Counted from the first letter of the stretch, positions 50,719 to 60,645 are shown. The stretch: 64,000 nt of DNA from Phycisphaerae bacterium (GCA_002716385.1 PBAX01000022.1:372001-436000), one strand, 5' to 3'. Notes: generated by a model not told the origin, from the sequence alone. Numbers and translations are program-made.

Positions 50719-52530
50719 TCAAGCAGGTGGATCTCCATAAGACAAGTCTTCAGTAGGCCTCATTTTCATTCCGGGCAGGGTTTCCATCATTCCATTGGCA
50801 CGAATTCGCAGCTGACCCGTGTACAGGAGGTATTCGATGATCGAAACCTGGAGGTTCCGGAAGGCTCGAGCCCGCCCGTTTTCAGCACTCCGAAGACTGT
50901 TGATGGCATTCAGCTGGGTGTTGACGTCGACGTTGTCGGGGTTGAGATTGATCGATTCGATGTTCAGCTGTGCGATCTCAACGCCTCTTTTCTCAAGGTC
51001 GAGTGCAAACAGGTTGGCGTCGATATCCCGGATGGCGGCTCTGATCTGAACGGCCGCCTCATCGATCTCCTGAGACAACTGGATCCGATTCCGCTCCAGA
51101 ATGACCTGGATCTCTCGAACCTTGAGCTTCTCGATTTCACGGTCCAGTGGAATCCCGAGATCGACACCGATGTTGAAGTCAGTGCTGCCTATCTCCGGGA
51201 CAAAGCTGGTTGAACCATCGTCGCCAACTTCGGAAGGTATGGCCAATGAACTGCTCACATCCAGATCAGGCAGCAGCTGGTTTCGCGAGTTCCTCAACCG
51301 ACGTTCGATGTCGACTACCTGATCCCGCTTGGTCTGTAGGTCGAGCCTGCGAGCGAGCCCGGCCACAAGCGCCTCGTTGTTGGAGACCTGTGGCGGCTCG
51401 ATGGCGAAGGCCACATGATGGATCCTGACCTTGTCCTCGAGCGGCCAGTTGATCTTCACCTTGAACTGGTCGACCGCCAGACGGTACGACTCCCATCGCG
51501 AGGCCTGCTGGGCCTGTTGCTGAAGGGCGGAGTTCTCGGCGAGTGCCGCCGCCGTCAACGTCCCGCGACCGGCCTGGTAGAGCGCCCGTTCCTTCTCGGC
51601 GAGCTTCTGATAGAGAAGCACACTGGTCTCGCCATTGCCGATGGCCTGCCGCTGAACAAGCAGATCCAGATAGTCCCGGACGATCTCGAAGAAGTAACGA
51701 CGACGGAAATCCTCGAATCTTCTCGCGGCATACGTGAGATCGCGTTCAGCCTGAATGAGATTCTCCTGTGCTATCGGTCCGGCATCCCGCAACAAGGGGA
51801 TCTCCGCACCAAGGACGATCGTTCCCGATGAGATCGAATCGAGCGATCCATCGTTGATCGAATCCTGCAGGGTCTTGGCGAAGGAAGCCAGATACTGGGC
51901 AGACACCTCCCCGCCGTAGGGCAGCCTCTGTGTCACCCGGAATTCATTGACGATGCTCATGGAGGATTCGTAGAGCCCGCTATCCCCATCGGTATCGAAG
52001 TCGAAACCGAACGTGTCGAAGAGTCTGGGGCCCCAGAGGTGCCGTTCCATCAGCAGGCGGAGGCAGGAGATGACATAGTCCTCCTCCTGATACTGGTACT
52101 CGCGACCATGCTGGGTCGCCCAGTCAAGCGCCTGTTCAAGCGTGATGGTCTGTCCTGATTCCGAACCCTCCTCCAGCGCGTCCAGCCGGGCGATCACGTC
52201 ATCGATCGAGTCGTTCGGATCGGATTCATATTCCAGCGAGGTGCCGGTGGGGTTGAAGGTCGGTGGATCGGGCGTGTCCAGCGTTCCATTAGAAAGCTGA
52301 CTGTTGGCCCAGGCCTGTGGTGCCGGAACGGCATCCCCATTGGCTCCACCAGTCGAATCATCGAGCAAGGCAGCGACCTTGTCGTCGATCTGGTTGAACG
52401 AGGAGTAGCAGCCGGTCAGGATGCAGGAGAACCCCACCATGACGGCCAGGCGCCTGCTTGCGTGTAGGGTCTTTCGAATTCGAGGGTGAACGAGTGTCAT
52501 GACGGCTTGCTCTGACGCCATTCTATTCAT
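50719..52530 (-). CDS. TolC-family outer-membrane lipoprotein
   Basis: A 603-residue protein. GAGG lies 5 nt before the chosen ATG at 52530; MTLVHP at 52500 is an alternative. The signal ends SCILTGC, so it is lipidated. An N-terminal extension of about 100 acidic residues precedes the TolC domain: LEQALDWATQHGREYQYQEEDYVISCLRLL, NRNQLLPDLDVSSS, and VREIQVILERNRIQLSQEIDEAAVQIRAAIRDIDANLFALDLEKRGVEIAQLN. It forms the outer-membrane duct of a tripartite exporter. Its start is 14 bp from the HlyD gene, so the two are co-transcribed. Confidence 0.85.
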   Translation of the reverse strand: MNRMASEQAVMTLVHPRIRKTLHASRRLAVMVGFSCILTGCYSSFNQIDDKVAALLDDSTGGANGDAVPAPQAWANSQLSNGTLDTPDPPTFNPTGTSLEYESDPNDSIDDVIARLDALEEGSESGQTITLEQALDWATQHGREYQYQEEDYVISCLRLLMERHLWGPRLFDTFGFDFDTDGDSGLYESSMSIVNEFRVTQRLPYGGEVSAQYLASFAKTLQDSINDGSLDSISSGTIVLGAEIPLLRDAGPIAQENLIQAERDLTYAARRFEDFRRRYFFEIVRDYLDLLVQRQAIGNGETSVLLYQKLAEKERALYQAGRGTLTAAALAENSALQQQAQQASRWESYRLAVDQFKVKINWPLEDKVRIHHVAFAIEPPQVSNNEALVAGLARRLDLQTKRDQVVDIERRLRNSRNQLLPDLDVSSSLAIPSEVGDDGSTSFVPEIGSTDFNIGVDLGIPLDREIEKLKVREIQVILERNRIQLSQEIDEAAVQIRAAIRDIDANLFALDLEKRGVEIAQLNIESINLNPDNVDVNTQLNAINSLRSAENGRARAFRNLQVSIIEYLLYTGQLRIRANGMMETLPGMKMRPTEDLSYGDPPA

Positions 52531-52623
52531 CTTGGCCTCTTTCGGGCGTTCACAAACTGTTGATCAGGCCCTGAATAGGTTGGTAGACCCACTTCTGTGC
52601 TATATACAGGGGGAAGGAAAATC

Positions 52624-53640
52624 ATGGCTGAACAGAAGAACACACTATTTGATCGCCCTGGGGGATACGCCATGCCTTCCGGCGCCGCTGGCGTTCATCG
52701 CGAGGCGGCCGCCTCGAAGGTGGAGATGGTTCTTCCCGGGGACAGCGAGTCGGCCTTCGAGGCCTCATCCAATCTTCAGCAACCACTGTACGAGGCGACT
52801 GATCCCGACACCCGGGTCTATTTGGGCGACTGCCGAGAGGTGCTGGCCAATCTGCCGGATCGTGGCAAGGTCGATCTCGTCTTTGCGGATCCACCATTCA
52901 ACTGGGATGTTCCATACGACGAATGGAAGGACAACATGTCCAGGGCCCAGTACGAACGGTTCACCTACGACTGGCTGGATGCCTGCATCGATGTCCTGTC
53001 GCCCACAGGAAGTCTCTGGGTGAACATCCCGGATGACACGGCCGCCGAAGTGGTCATGCATCTAAAACGACGGGGCATGACGATGATCAACTGGTGTGTC
53101 TGGCATTTCCGTTTCGGTCAATGCCGCCACTCGTCCTTCATCATGAGCAAGGTCCATGTGCTGTATTTCGCCAAGAACCCAGATGAACGGACCTGGAATC
53201 CGGACGAGATTCTTGAACAGTCCGATCGTGCCAGCGTCTACAAGGACGCCAGAACGATGGCCAAGGACACCAACAAGGGGATGCGTGTACCAATGGATGT
53301 CTGGTACGGGTCCTATCTTGGCCGCATCCAGGGAAACAACAAGGAACGTCGGCATGGACACCACAACCAGATTCCCGAGGCGTATCTGGAACGGGTGATT
53401 CGATCGACATCCAATCCCGGTGATCTGGTGCTCGATCCGTTTCTCGGAAGCGGGACCACGTCTACCGTTGCAAAGGCGTTGGAGCGACGCAGCATCGGTA
53501 TCGAATTCTCCGAGACCAACGCCAAGAGCGCCTGGGAACGAATCAACTCAATCGGAATGATTCGAAAGGGAACGATCGGCGGCTCATCTGCCATCCAATC
53601 AAAGCGCGGCAACCGAGGGAAATCGAAAGCCAGCTCATGA
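52624..53640 (+). CDS. Solitary beta-class DNA methyltransferase
   Basis: A 338-residue protein from the ATG at 52624 (GGAAGG upstream). Motif order is beta class: catalytic DPPF (89-92) in LVFADPPFNWDVPYDEW first, then the AdoMet motif DPFLGSGTTSTVAKALERRSIGIEF near residues 271-290, at the C-terminal end. The intervening region (about 120-250) is the target-recognition domain. Beta-class N6-A or N4-C enzymes modify exocyclic amino groups; CcrM is the best known. A ~60-residue N-terminal extension precedes the first strand. No restriction endonuclease is adjacent, so it looks like an orphan. It overlaps the phosphoesterase by ATGA. Confidence 0.88.
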   Translation: MAEQKNTLFDRPGGYAMPSGAAGVHREAAASKVEMVLPGDSESAFEASSNLQQPLYEATDPDTRVYLGDCREVLANLPDRGKVDLVFADPPFNWDVPYDEWKDNMSRAQYERFTYDWLDACIDVLSPTGSLWVNIPDDTAAEVVMHLKRRGMTMINWCVWHFRFGQCRHSSFIMSKVHVLYFAKNPDERTWNPDEILEQSDRASVYKDARTMAKDTNKGMRVPMDVWYGSYLGRIQGNNKERRHGHHNQIPEAYLERVIRSTSNPGDLVLDPFLGSGTTSTVAKALERRSIGIEFSETNAKSAWERINSIGMIRKGTIGGSSAIQSKRGNRGKSKASS

Positions 53641-54515
53641 CGGTCAATCTCCAGAACGTGGATGAGACGATCCGCTTGTTCGAGGACGCGGCTGCTGCGC
53701 TTCTTTCGGATCCCAAGCGTGCAGGTTCGATCGTTCGCCTGCCCCGTGAGGGTCATCTCATCATCAGTGGCGATCTTCACGACCACCTGATTCATTTGGA
53801 CAAGATCCGCGGACTGGCCAATCTCGAATCCAACCCTAATCGACATGTTCTCCTCCAAGAACTGATCCACGGGCCCAATCTGACACATGGATGCGATTTG
53901 TCGTATCGAATGCTGGGCAAGGTCGCTCAGGAGATTCTGGCATTTCCTGGTCAGGTCCACGTCATCCTCGGGAACCATGAACTCGCCCAGAGGACCCGCA
54001 GTGGTGTGAGCAAGGGAGGCGGGAACAACGTCGAACTGTTCAATGACGGTCTTGGGATGATCTTTGGTACGGAATGGACACGTGTTGCCGAAGCCATCGA
54101 TCGATTCATCGATGCTCTGCCACTGGCCGTCATCACGGAGTCCGGTCTTTTCTGCAGCCACTCCCTCCCGGCCGTCAACGTCATGGCGCATTTCGATACG
54201 GGGATCCTCGACCGAACACCATCGGAAGCGGATCAATGTGGGCCTTCGGGATCCGCCTACTTGATGGTCTGGGGACGTAAATTCACAGCGGAGCATCTCC
54301 AGACGCTGGCGGAGGAATGGGATGTATCCATGTTCTGCGTCGGGCACGCCTGGGTGGAGATGGGAGTCGAGTCGAATCTACCTGGACTTGTCGCCATCAA
54401 CAGCGATCATGAACGCGGCTCGATCATTTCATGGGATCTGGCTCAGGACCCGTCTGTTGATGAACTCCTGAATCGTGCTCGCTATCTGCAGACGATCGGG
54501 AGTCCGATGGTATGA
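53637..54515 (+). CDS. Metallophosphoesterase, calcineurin-like
   Basis: A 292-residue protein. Metal-binding motifs: HLIISGDLHDH (Asp, His), VILGNHELAQ (GNHE), LFCSHSLPA, and CVGHAWVEMG. The order GDxH, GNHE, H, GHx is the calcineurin-like phosphoesterase pattern. The substrate (nucleotide, protein or dinucleotide) is unknown. It lies between an orphan DNA methyltransferase and tsaB, coupled to both by 4-bp overlaps. Confidence 0.82.
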   Translation: MTVNLQNVDETIRLFEDAAAALLSDPKRAGSIVRLPREGHLIISGDLHDHLIHLDKIRGLANLESNPNRHVLLQELIHGPNLTHGCDLSYRMLGKVAQEILAFPGQVHVILGNHELAQRTRSGVSKGGGNNVELFNDGLGMIFGTEWTRVAEAIDRFIDALPLAVITESGLFCSHSLPAVNVMAHFDTGILDRTPSEADQCGPSGSAYLMVWGRKFTAEHLQTLAEEWDVSMFCVGHAWVEMGVESNLPGLVAINSDHERGSIISWDLAQDPSVDELLNRARYLQTIGSPMV

Positions 54516-55189
54516 CATCACCGGTCATCGCCATGGAGATCTCACAGCGTGATGGTGGAGTCGCTGTTCGGTGCCCGGATGGGTCCGCTGTGGTGGAACG
54601 TCTGACATCATCCTCACGACGAGGTGACGCACTTATGCCGGCGGTTGAATCGATATGCGATCGAATAGATCTGTCTCCCCGGGATCTTCGGGGCATCGGT
54701 GTCTCGATCGGCCCGGGTGGTTTCACAGGCCTGCGAATTGGAATTGCCGCGGCCAAGATGCTGAGCTGGTCTCTGGAGATTCCATTGGTGGCGATTCCCA
54801 CAGCCCTGCTTGCTGCCGAATCCGCGAAAGATTTGAATGGTCTGATTGCCGTTGCGCTGGCATCAAAGGACGAGACGTGCTGGCTCACGCTCGTGGAGGG
54901 CTCATCCGGATCACGCTCGATCATGGGTGAAGGCAGGCTCATGGAAGCTGCCGGCTTTCTTCGAGCGGTTCAGCCCGCGGCTCATCTGATCGCAGATGAG
55001 CATCTTCCGGTTTCCATGTGCGAGCACGGTCTGGCCACCCGATCTCCGGACTTCGATCCGCTCGTACTCCTTGAAATGACTGAGCGAGGGTTGGCATCGG
55101 GGGAACATCTGGATCCGATGGACCTCAAGCCGCTGTACCCGCGGGAGCCCGAAGCGGTACGTCTATGGGATTCCAGGACCGGTAAATAG
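54512..55189 (+). CDS. tsaB: tRNA threonylcarbamoyladenosine biosynthesis protein TsaB
   Basis: A 225-residue protein. TsaB motifs: VIAMEISQRDGGVAV, RGDALMPAVESICDRI, GIGVSIGPGGFTGLRIGIAAAKMLSWSLEIPLVAIPTALLAAE, and an ACT/Gcp-like strand set. It helps TsaD transfer the threonylcarbamoyl group to tRNA, completing t6A with TsaC/Sua5 (1799-2800). It overlaps the phosphoesterase (ATGA) and ends the three-gene cluster before a 286-bp spacer. Confidence 0.92.
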   Translation: MTSPVIAMEISQRDGGVAVRCPDGSAVVERLTSSSRRGDALMPAVESICDRIDLSPRDLRGIGVSIGPGGFTGLRIGIAAAKMLSWSLEIPLVAIPTALLAAESAKDLNGLIAVALASKDETCWLTLVEGSSGSRSIMGEGRLMEAAGFLRAVQPAAHLIADEHLPVSMCEHGLATRSPDFDPLVLLEMTERGLASGEHLDPMDLKPLYPREPEAVRLWDSRTGK

Positions 55190-55475
55190 GGCCTCAGGGC
55201 ACTTAATCCGAATCCGATCTCCCCTTGCTCCCCCAACACAAGTTTCTTTCAGTGAATTGTGGAAGTGGCCTCGGAATTGCCAAACCGGTGTGGAATCGAT
55301 GGTTCGAGCCATCTGGTAGCCCTTTGACCATCATTTCAGCCAAAGAGTTGCCCTTACTTCTACTACTGAACTGAATACGCACCTTTGATTCGCCGATTGA
55401 TGCTGTGACCGGGAGAAGCACCTCCTGACAGAGCAACCGAATCCTGCAGCAGCGGGCAAGAAAGGACTGATCAAG
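55190..55475. other. Intergenic region before the pseudo-receiver gene
   Basis: This 286-bp spacer holds no RNA, repeat or terminator I can support. The AAAGGA ribosome-binding site of the next gene lies at its end. A minus-strand open frame of 77 codons (55203-55436) is discussed under rejected items. Confidence 0.5.
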
Positions 55476-56636
55476 ATGGAACCCCTCGAACGACTAATTC
55501 AGGATGCCGCGGCCGGCGAGATCAAGGCTGATCGCGCGTGTCTGCTGATCGTCGGACAGGATGATTCGAACCGAAACGTGGTCGTGGACCAGGTTGAATC
55601 AACAGGTCATGTCTGCCTTGTAACCGACTCACTCGAGGAAGCTCGGGACATTCTCGAGGCCCACGAAGCCGTGGACGCCTTGATGATCGACGCCAATCAT
55701 GGTGGTCGGGATGCTCTTCGACTGATTCGTGAAGCACAGACACGTGTCCCATGGATTCGTGCCATGATCTGGTCGGATCATCTCGACCCAATGCAGACCG
55801 TTGAAGCCATCCGTGAAGGTGCTTCCGACTATCTGGTCATTCCAGGTGACGTCGACCGCATCAACGCACGCTTGGATCAGTTGCTGGACCGGGTCCGATC
55901 CGCTCGCAACAACGAAAATCAGATGAACGATCTCATGGATACCTGCCGACAACTGGCGGAATCCCGTGATGAGATGTCGGAACAGGTGGACGTTCTTTGC
56001 AACGATCTGGCTTCCGCCTACCGCTCGATGAAGGACCAGATGTCGGACGCCGTGATAGTCAGTGAGTTCAAGACGCTGATCAGTCAGGAACTGGATGTCG
56101 AGGACATGCTGCGTACATCACTTGAATACATGCTTCGCCGGCTTGGTCCCACCAATGCCGTCGTCTATCTACCTGAGACGCCCGGTCGATTCGGAATCGG
56201 AGCCTACGTCAACTACGACATGACAGATCGCGATCCGATGCCGATCTATCAGGCGCTCGGCGAGGCAGTCTGCTCGAGAATGCAGACCGAGACCGAACTC
56301 GTCCGGTATGAGGATGGTGAAGCCTGGGCACGGTCCAAATCGCTGGATGCGGAAACGCTCGGCAACATGGATCTGATCGCGTTCGGTTGCCGCCATCGAG
56401 ATGAGACTCTGGCGGTCATCACTTTCTTCCGCGACAAAGAAAATCCGTTCGATGATGAAACCGCGGGCCTTCTTGACAGTCTTCGAAAAGTGCTTGGCGA
56501 GCATCTAGGACGCATCGTCCGAATTCACCGACGCGGCAAGGCTGAATGGCCACGCGAGGATACGAATGACAGCCACACCAACATCGACTTCGACCAGTCC
56601 AACAACGACTCCGAGTGGGGTGACCAGGCGGCCTGA
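55476..56636 (+). CDS. Pseudo-receiver plus GAF-like sensor protein
   Basis: A 386-residue protein. Residues about 20-140 look like a CheY-type receiver: ACLLIVGQDD, with D72 in ALMIDANHG at the phospho-acceptor place and S100 as the Ser/Thr. The invariant Lys is replaced (YLVIPGD has Ile before Pro), so phosphorylation is doubtful. A coiled-coil linker (about 140-190) leads to a GAF-like domain (about 200-350). The tail is polar and acidic (DTNDSHTNIDFDQSNNDSEWGDQ). No output domain is seen. A likely role is a signal-sensing scaffold. It is followed by the strong terminator at 56683. Confidence 0.72.
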   Translation: MEPLERLIQDAAAGEIKADRACLLIVGQDDSNRNVVVDQVESTGHVCLVTDSLEEARDILEAHEAVDALMIDANHGGRDALRLIREAQTRVPWIRAMIWSDHLDPMQTVEAIREGASDYLVIPGDVDRINARLDQLLDRVRSARNNENQMNDLMDTCRQLAESRDEMSEQVDVLCNDLASAYRSMKDQMSDAVIVSEFKTLISQELDVEDMLRTSLEYMLRRLGPTNAVVYLPETPGRFGIGAYVNYDMTDRDPMPIYQALGEAVCSRMQTETELVRYEDGEAWARSKSLDAETLGNMDLIAFGCRHRDETLAVITFFRDKENPFDDETAGLLDSLRKVLGEHLGRIVRIHRRGKAEWPREDTNDSHTNIDFDQSNNDSEWGDQAA

Positions 56637-56682
56637 TGAGGGAAGCGGGCCGTCGCTCATAGTTCGTGTATTGGAGGGGATC

Positions 56683-56708
56683 ATCCGCCTGAGCTTGCTC
56701 AGGCGGAT
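56683..56708 (+). terminator. Strong intrinsic terminator after the GAF gene
   Basis: A perfect 12-bp inverted repeat (56683-56694 pairing with 56697-56708; ATCCGCCTGAGC and its complement) has a 2-nt loop, or 11 bp with a 4-nt loop. GTCGTTTTG follows. It lies 47 bp past the stop at 56636 and 20 bp before the dnaE stop, protecting both convergent genes. Confidence 0.8.
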
Positions 56709-56727
56709 GTCGTTTTGTCGATAGGAA

Positions 56728-59700
56728 TCAACTGCGTCCATATCGACGCACCTTTCGAGGTGCCACCACGTTCCCGGGATCACGGCCAGTCAGTCGTATT
56801 CGCTCCATGCCCCCGAGAACCCCGCCAAGATCCCGGATCACATCCTGCTTTGGAATGACCTTCAGGTCCGTCTTCATGTGAATGATCTTGTCGGAGCGTA
56901 CGAGACGGAGTGTCACCTTCGCGGGATGAGCGCCCTGGCTGGTCATAGCGCTACCAGCCTGCTTGAGAATTCCAGCGGACATCTGGATCTTCTGCTCCAT
57001 CCCCACTTCTCCATCATCATGGATGTCCAGCTCGATGTGCTCGGTTAGATAGCTAGGGGCGTCCTCGGGCTTGAACAGGCGTTCGACGATCAACTGCTTT
57101 TCTCCGTTGCGTTCATCCATTCGAGCGGATGCAAGCACGACGGAGTTGGGCTGCACCAATGCGCCATTGGCCGCGAACGCTTCGGCGAAGATGACCGCTT
57201 CTATGCTGCCCAGTCGATCCTGAAGTTCTATGACGGCCATCCGACTTCCAGCCGAACGACCCTTGTTCACGGTGATGTTCCGAACATGGGATATCAGTCC
57301 GGCGACGATCACAGGACTTCCGGAACGAAGCAGTTCGATATCCGACACGTTTATCGAGACAAACGGTCGGACCATGTCCGCATATTCGTCGATGGGATGT
57401 CCGGAGACATGGAAACCGAGAACCTCACGTTCATATCCCAGTGTTTCCAGTCGAGACCAACCCGGTATCGCCGGGAGCGGCGACATCTCGTTCGTCGATT
57501 CCTCCTGTGCCGCGTCGTTGTCCGGTGCGCCGAACAGACTTCCCTGCCCCTGCTCCCGATCACGGGCTTCACGTTGACCGAACTTGAGCGCCGATTCCAG
57601 TGCGGCAATCATCGACGCCCTGCTGTTTCCACCATGCAGTGAATCCATTGCGCCGCTCTTGACCAGCGCCTCCAGTGTCGCCTTGTTGACTGCTCTTGGC
57701 GGGACCTTCGCACAGAGATCGTGCAGGGATGTGAACGACTGTTCTTCCCTCGCCTTGATGATGGCATCGATGGCGGATTTGCCGACGCCCTTGATTGCCG
57801 AAAGTCCGAACCGGATCCGTCCATGACAGGAGTCATTCGGTTCGTCCGGATCGTACACAACCGTGAATGTGGCATCGGATTCGTTGATGTCTGGCGGGCA
57901 GACCTCGATTCCGACGTGTGGCGAATCCTCCCGATGATCCGGCCAACGAACGTGTCGACATTCGTCCAGATACGGCGCCCAGTCCTCGGTCTTCTTGGCC
58001 TGGGATTCGAATGTGAGAACAGCCGCCATGTACTGGACCGGGAAATAGGTCTTCAGATAGGCCGTCTGGTAGGCGATGATCGCATAACCAGTCGAATGCG
58101 ACTTGTTGAAACCATAACCGGCGAACTTGAGGATCAGATCGAAGAGCCTCTCCCCTTCCGACTCCGTCATCCCCTTCTCGATCGAACCCTCGAGGAACTT
58201 CGCTCGATTGGCATCGATCACAGATTCCTTCTTCTTGCTGATGGCCTTGATCAGGGTGTAGGCGTCTCGAAGGGCTACGCCACCGAGCTGATGGACGATC
58301 TGCATGACCTGTTCCTGATAGACCATGATCCCGTAGGTCTCGCTAGTCAGATCATCGACAATCGCCTGCACCGATGGGACCTTGCTTGTCCCGTTCTTTC
58401 GGGCGCAGTATTCATCGATGAGCTCCATTGGCCCAGGCCTGTAGAGCGCATTGGCGGCGATCAGATCTTCGAGTCGATCGGGCTTCATTTTCTGGAGAAG
58501 CTGTCGCATTCCTCCGGATTCAAACTGGAATACACCGGCTGTTTCACCCTGACTGAACATCTCGAAGACGAGATCGTCATCGAACTTGAGACGGTCGAGG
58601 TCAAGTGGATGATCGCCATCACCGACTTCTCGTCCAACGCTTTTCCAGATCGCGTCCTCATCGAGCGTCTGACGAATATGCTGCTTGGCAAGCTCGAGTG
58701 TTGAGAGCGTCCTCAATCCAAGGAAGTCCATCTTGAGCAAGCCGACCTGCTCGCAGGTGGGCCCGTCCCACTGGGTCACGATGTCATCCGATCCCGATGC
58801 CTTGCACAGAGGGACAATGTTGTCCAGAGGCTGGGTCGCCACCACGACCCCCGCTGCATGCACGCCACTGTGCCTGGCGTGATCCTCCAGCTGATTGGCG
58901 GCATCGATGACCGCCTTCGAAGACGAATTGCCCTGATATTCACTCTTGAATTCAGATGATTTCTGGATCGACTCATCGATGGTGATATTCAGTTCACCGG
59001 GGACGAGATTGGCCAATCGCTGACCTTCCTGTGGAAGCAGACCATGAACTCTCGCCACATCCTTGATGGCTGCTCGGGCCTTCAACCGACCGAACGTGAT
59101 GATCTGGGCGACATGACCGTACTTTTCACGGACGTAACGGATGACATCGGCACGTCCATCCTGACAAATGTCGATGTCGATATCCGGATATTCACTTCGA
59201 TCGGGATCCGTGAATCGCTCGAACAGCAGTCCGTATCGAACGGGACAGGCATTTGAAAGCCCAAGGACGTAACCGACCATTGTGCCGACACCACTGCCAC
59301 GGGCGCTGGCCGGGATGCCCCGCTGCCTTGCCCAGTTGACGAAGTCCCACACAATCAGGAAATAGGCGCTGATCTGTTTCGAGGAGAGAATGCCCAATTC
59401 ACGATCGCATCGTGCGCGTATTTCGTCGGTGACGCCTTCGGCTCCGTATCGCCAGATGAGGCCGGCTTCACAGAGGCTCTTCAGCGCCTTGTCGCAGTCC
59501 GCCTCCAGAGTCTTCTGATCGACGTCGTGTTCATCCGCATTCCATGGATTCAACTCGTATTGATCGCACCATTTGTTGAACCATTCGGTTAGATCGGACC
59601 CGTCGTAGGCGGGCATCTTGTCGGGTCCCGAGACAAGCACGACCGGTGCGTGGTTAGCCTCGAAGTCGATGTCCACGTTGCATCTGTCGGCTATGCGAAC

Positions 59701-60546
59701 AGTGTTTGCAACAGCTTCGGGTATATCCTGGAACAAGGCCTGCATTTCAGCAGGTGATTTGAGATACAGCTCCTGGGGATAGATCAGGCGAGTGGTGTCG
59801 TCGCGTGTCTTTCCCATGGAGATGCAGCACAAGGTGTCGTGTGTCTCATGATCCTCCCTGTTGAGAAAGTGGACATCGTTGTCGCAGACAAGTGGGATAT
59901 CGAGTTCCTCTGCAAGGCGAATCAGATGCGGGTTTATCGAATCCTGATCAGCCACACCGATTCTCTGGAGCTCTATGTAGAAACACGGTTCGCCGGCCTC
60001 GTTGGTTCCGAATGCCTCCTTGTGCCAGCGTGCTTCCTGTACTGCGGACTCCCAATGGGTCTCACTTCCCGTCTGTTCGTACTGGACGAGGAAGTAGGCG
60101 ATGGAACTGCCAAGATGACCATTGATCGCGATCAGGCCATTTCCCCATTCACGAAGTGTTTCCTGATCCATCCGCGGGCGGTGATAGAAGCCGTTGGCGT
60201 AGGCATCCGAACTGAGCTTGAGCAGATTGGCCCAACCTTCGTTGGTCTCGGACAGCAGCACCAGGTGATAGCCCCCGTCCTTCCCCCCCGTCTTGGTACG
60301 GTTTCGACGATCACCGGGGGCCACGTAGGCTTCGATTCCAAGAATCGGCTTGATGCCTTCGGCCTTGGCGGCACGATGGAACTCGGCGCATCCATAGAGA
60401 TTGCCATGATCGGTGATGGCCACAGATGTCATGCCGAGCTCACCAACCCGCTTCATCAACGGGCGAATACGGTTCCCTCCATCAAGAAGTGAATATTCCG
60501 TATGCAGATGGAGGTGAACGAATCCGTTTTTGGCTTCAGTGCTCAT
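56728..60546 (-). CDS. dnaE: DNA polymerase III alpha subunit
   Basis: A 1272-residue protein, normal for DnaE. The PHP domain (HLHLHTEYSLLDGGNRI) opens the chain. The polymerase core has PDIDIDICQDGR (catalytic Asp cluster), and QEQVMQIVHQLGGVALRDAYTLIKAISKKK, FNKSHSTGYAIIAYQTAYLKTYFP follow. A helix-hairpin-helix (GLSAIKGVGKSAIDAI) and an OB fold (VIVAGLISHVRNI) end the chain. The ATG at 60546 is used; a TTG two codons earlier is possible. It is the replicative polymerase. A minus-strand TATCAT lies about 31 nt upstream, with GGAGGA in the leader. Confidence 0.97.
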   Translation of the reverse strand: MSTEAKNGFVHLHLHTEYSLLDGGNRIRPLMKRVGELGMTSVAITDHGNLYGCAEFHRAAKAEGIKPILGIEAYVAPGDRRNRTKTGGKDGGYHLVLLSETNEGWANLLKLSSDAYANGFYHRPRMDQETLREWGNGLIAINGHLGSSIAYFLVQYEQTGSETHWESAVQEARWHKEAFGTNEAGEPCFYIELQRIGVADQDSINPHLIRLAEELDIPLVCDNDVHFLNREDHETHDTLCCISMGKTRDDTTRLIYPQELYLKSPAEMQALFQDIPEAVANTVRIADRCNVDIDFEANHAPVVLVSGPDKMPAYDGSDLTEWFNKWCDQYELNPWNADEHDVDQKTLEADCDKALKSLCEAGLIWRYGAEGVTDEIRARCDRELGILSSKQISAYFLIVWDFVNWARQRGIPASARGSGVGTMVGYVLGLSNACPVRYGLLFERFTDPDRSEYPDIDIDICQDGRADVIRYVREKYGHVAQIITFGRLKARAAIKDVARVHGLLPQEGQRLANLVPGELNITIDESIQKSSEFKSEYQGNSSSKAVIDAANQLEDHARHSGVHAAGVVVATQPLDNIVPLCKASGSDDIVTQWDGPTCEQVGLLKMDFLGLRTLSTLELAKQHIRQTLDEDAIWKSVGREVGDGDHPLDLDRLKFDDDLVFEMFSQGETAGVFQFESGGMRQLLQKMKPDRLEDLIAANALYRPGPMELIDEYCARKNGTSKVPSVQAIVDDLTSETYGIMVYQEQVMQIVHQLGGVALRDAYTLIKAISKKKESVIDANRAKFLEGSIEKGMTESEGERLFDLILKFAGYGFNKSHSTGYAIIAYQTAYLKTYFPVQYMAAVLTFESQAKKTEDWAPYLDECRHVRWPDHREDSPHVGIEVCPPDINESDATFTVVYDPDEPNDSCHGRIRFGLSAIKGVGKSAIDAIIKAREEQSFTSLHDLCAKVPPRAVNKATLEALVKSGAMDSLHGGNSRASMIAALESALKFGQREARDREQGQGSLFGAPDNDAAQEESTNEMSPLPAIPGWSRLETLGYEREVLGFHVSGHPIDEYADMVRPFVSINVSDIELLRSGSPVIVAGLISHVRNITVNKGRSAGSRMAVIELQDRLGSIEAVIFAEAFAANGALVQPNSVVLASARMDERNGEKQLIVERLFKPEDAPSYLTEHIELDIHDDGEVGMEQKIQMSAGILKQAGSAMTSQGAHPAKVTLRLVRSDKIIHMKTDLKVIPKQDVIRDLGGVLGGMERIRLTGRDPGNVVAPRKVRRYGRS

Positions 60547-60645
60547 GGTCAATCCGGCATCCTGCTCAAGTCCTCCGATGATACAGGGCCAAACAAGCTC
60601 GTCACGGGCTGATCCGGGATTGGGGAAACTCCTTCAGGGGATGGG

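Noticed and set aside
55203-55436. Minus-strand open frame of 77 codons in the 286-bp spacer
   Set aside because: Plausible-looking peptide but no ribosome-binding site, no recognisable family, and third-position bases without clear coding bias.
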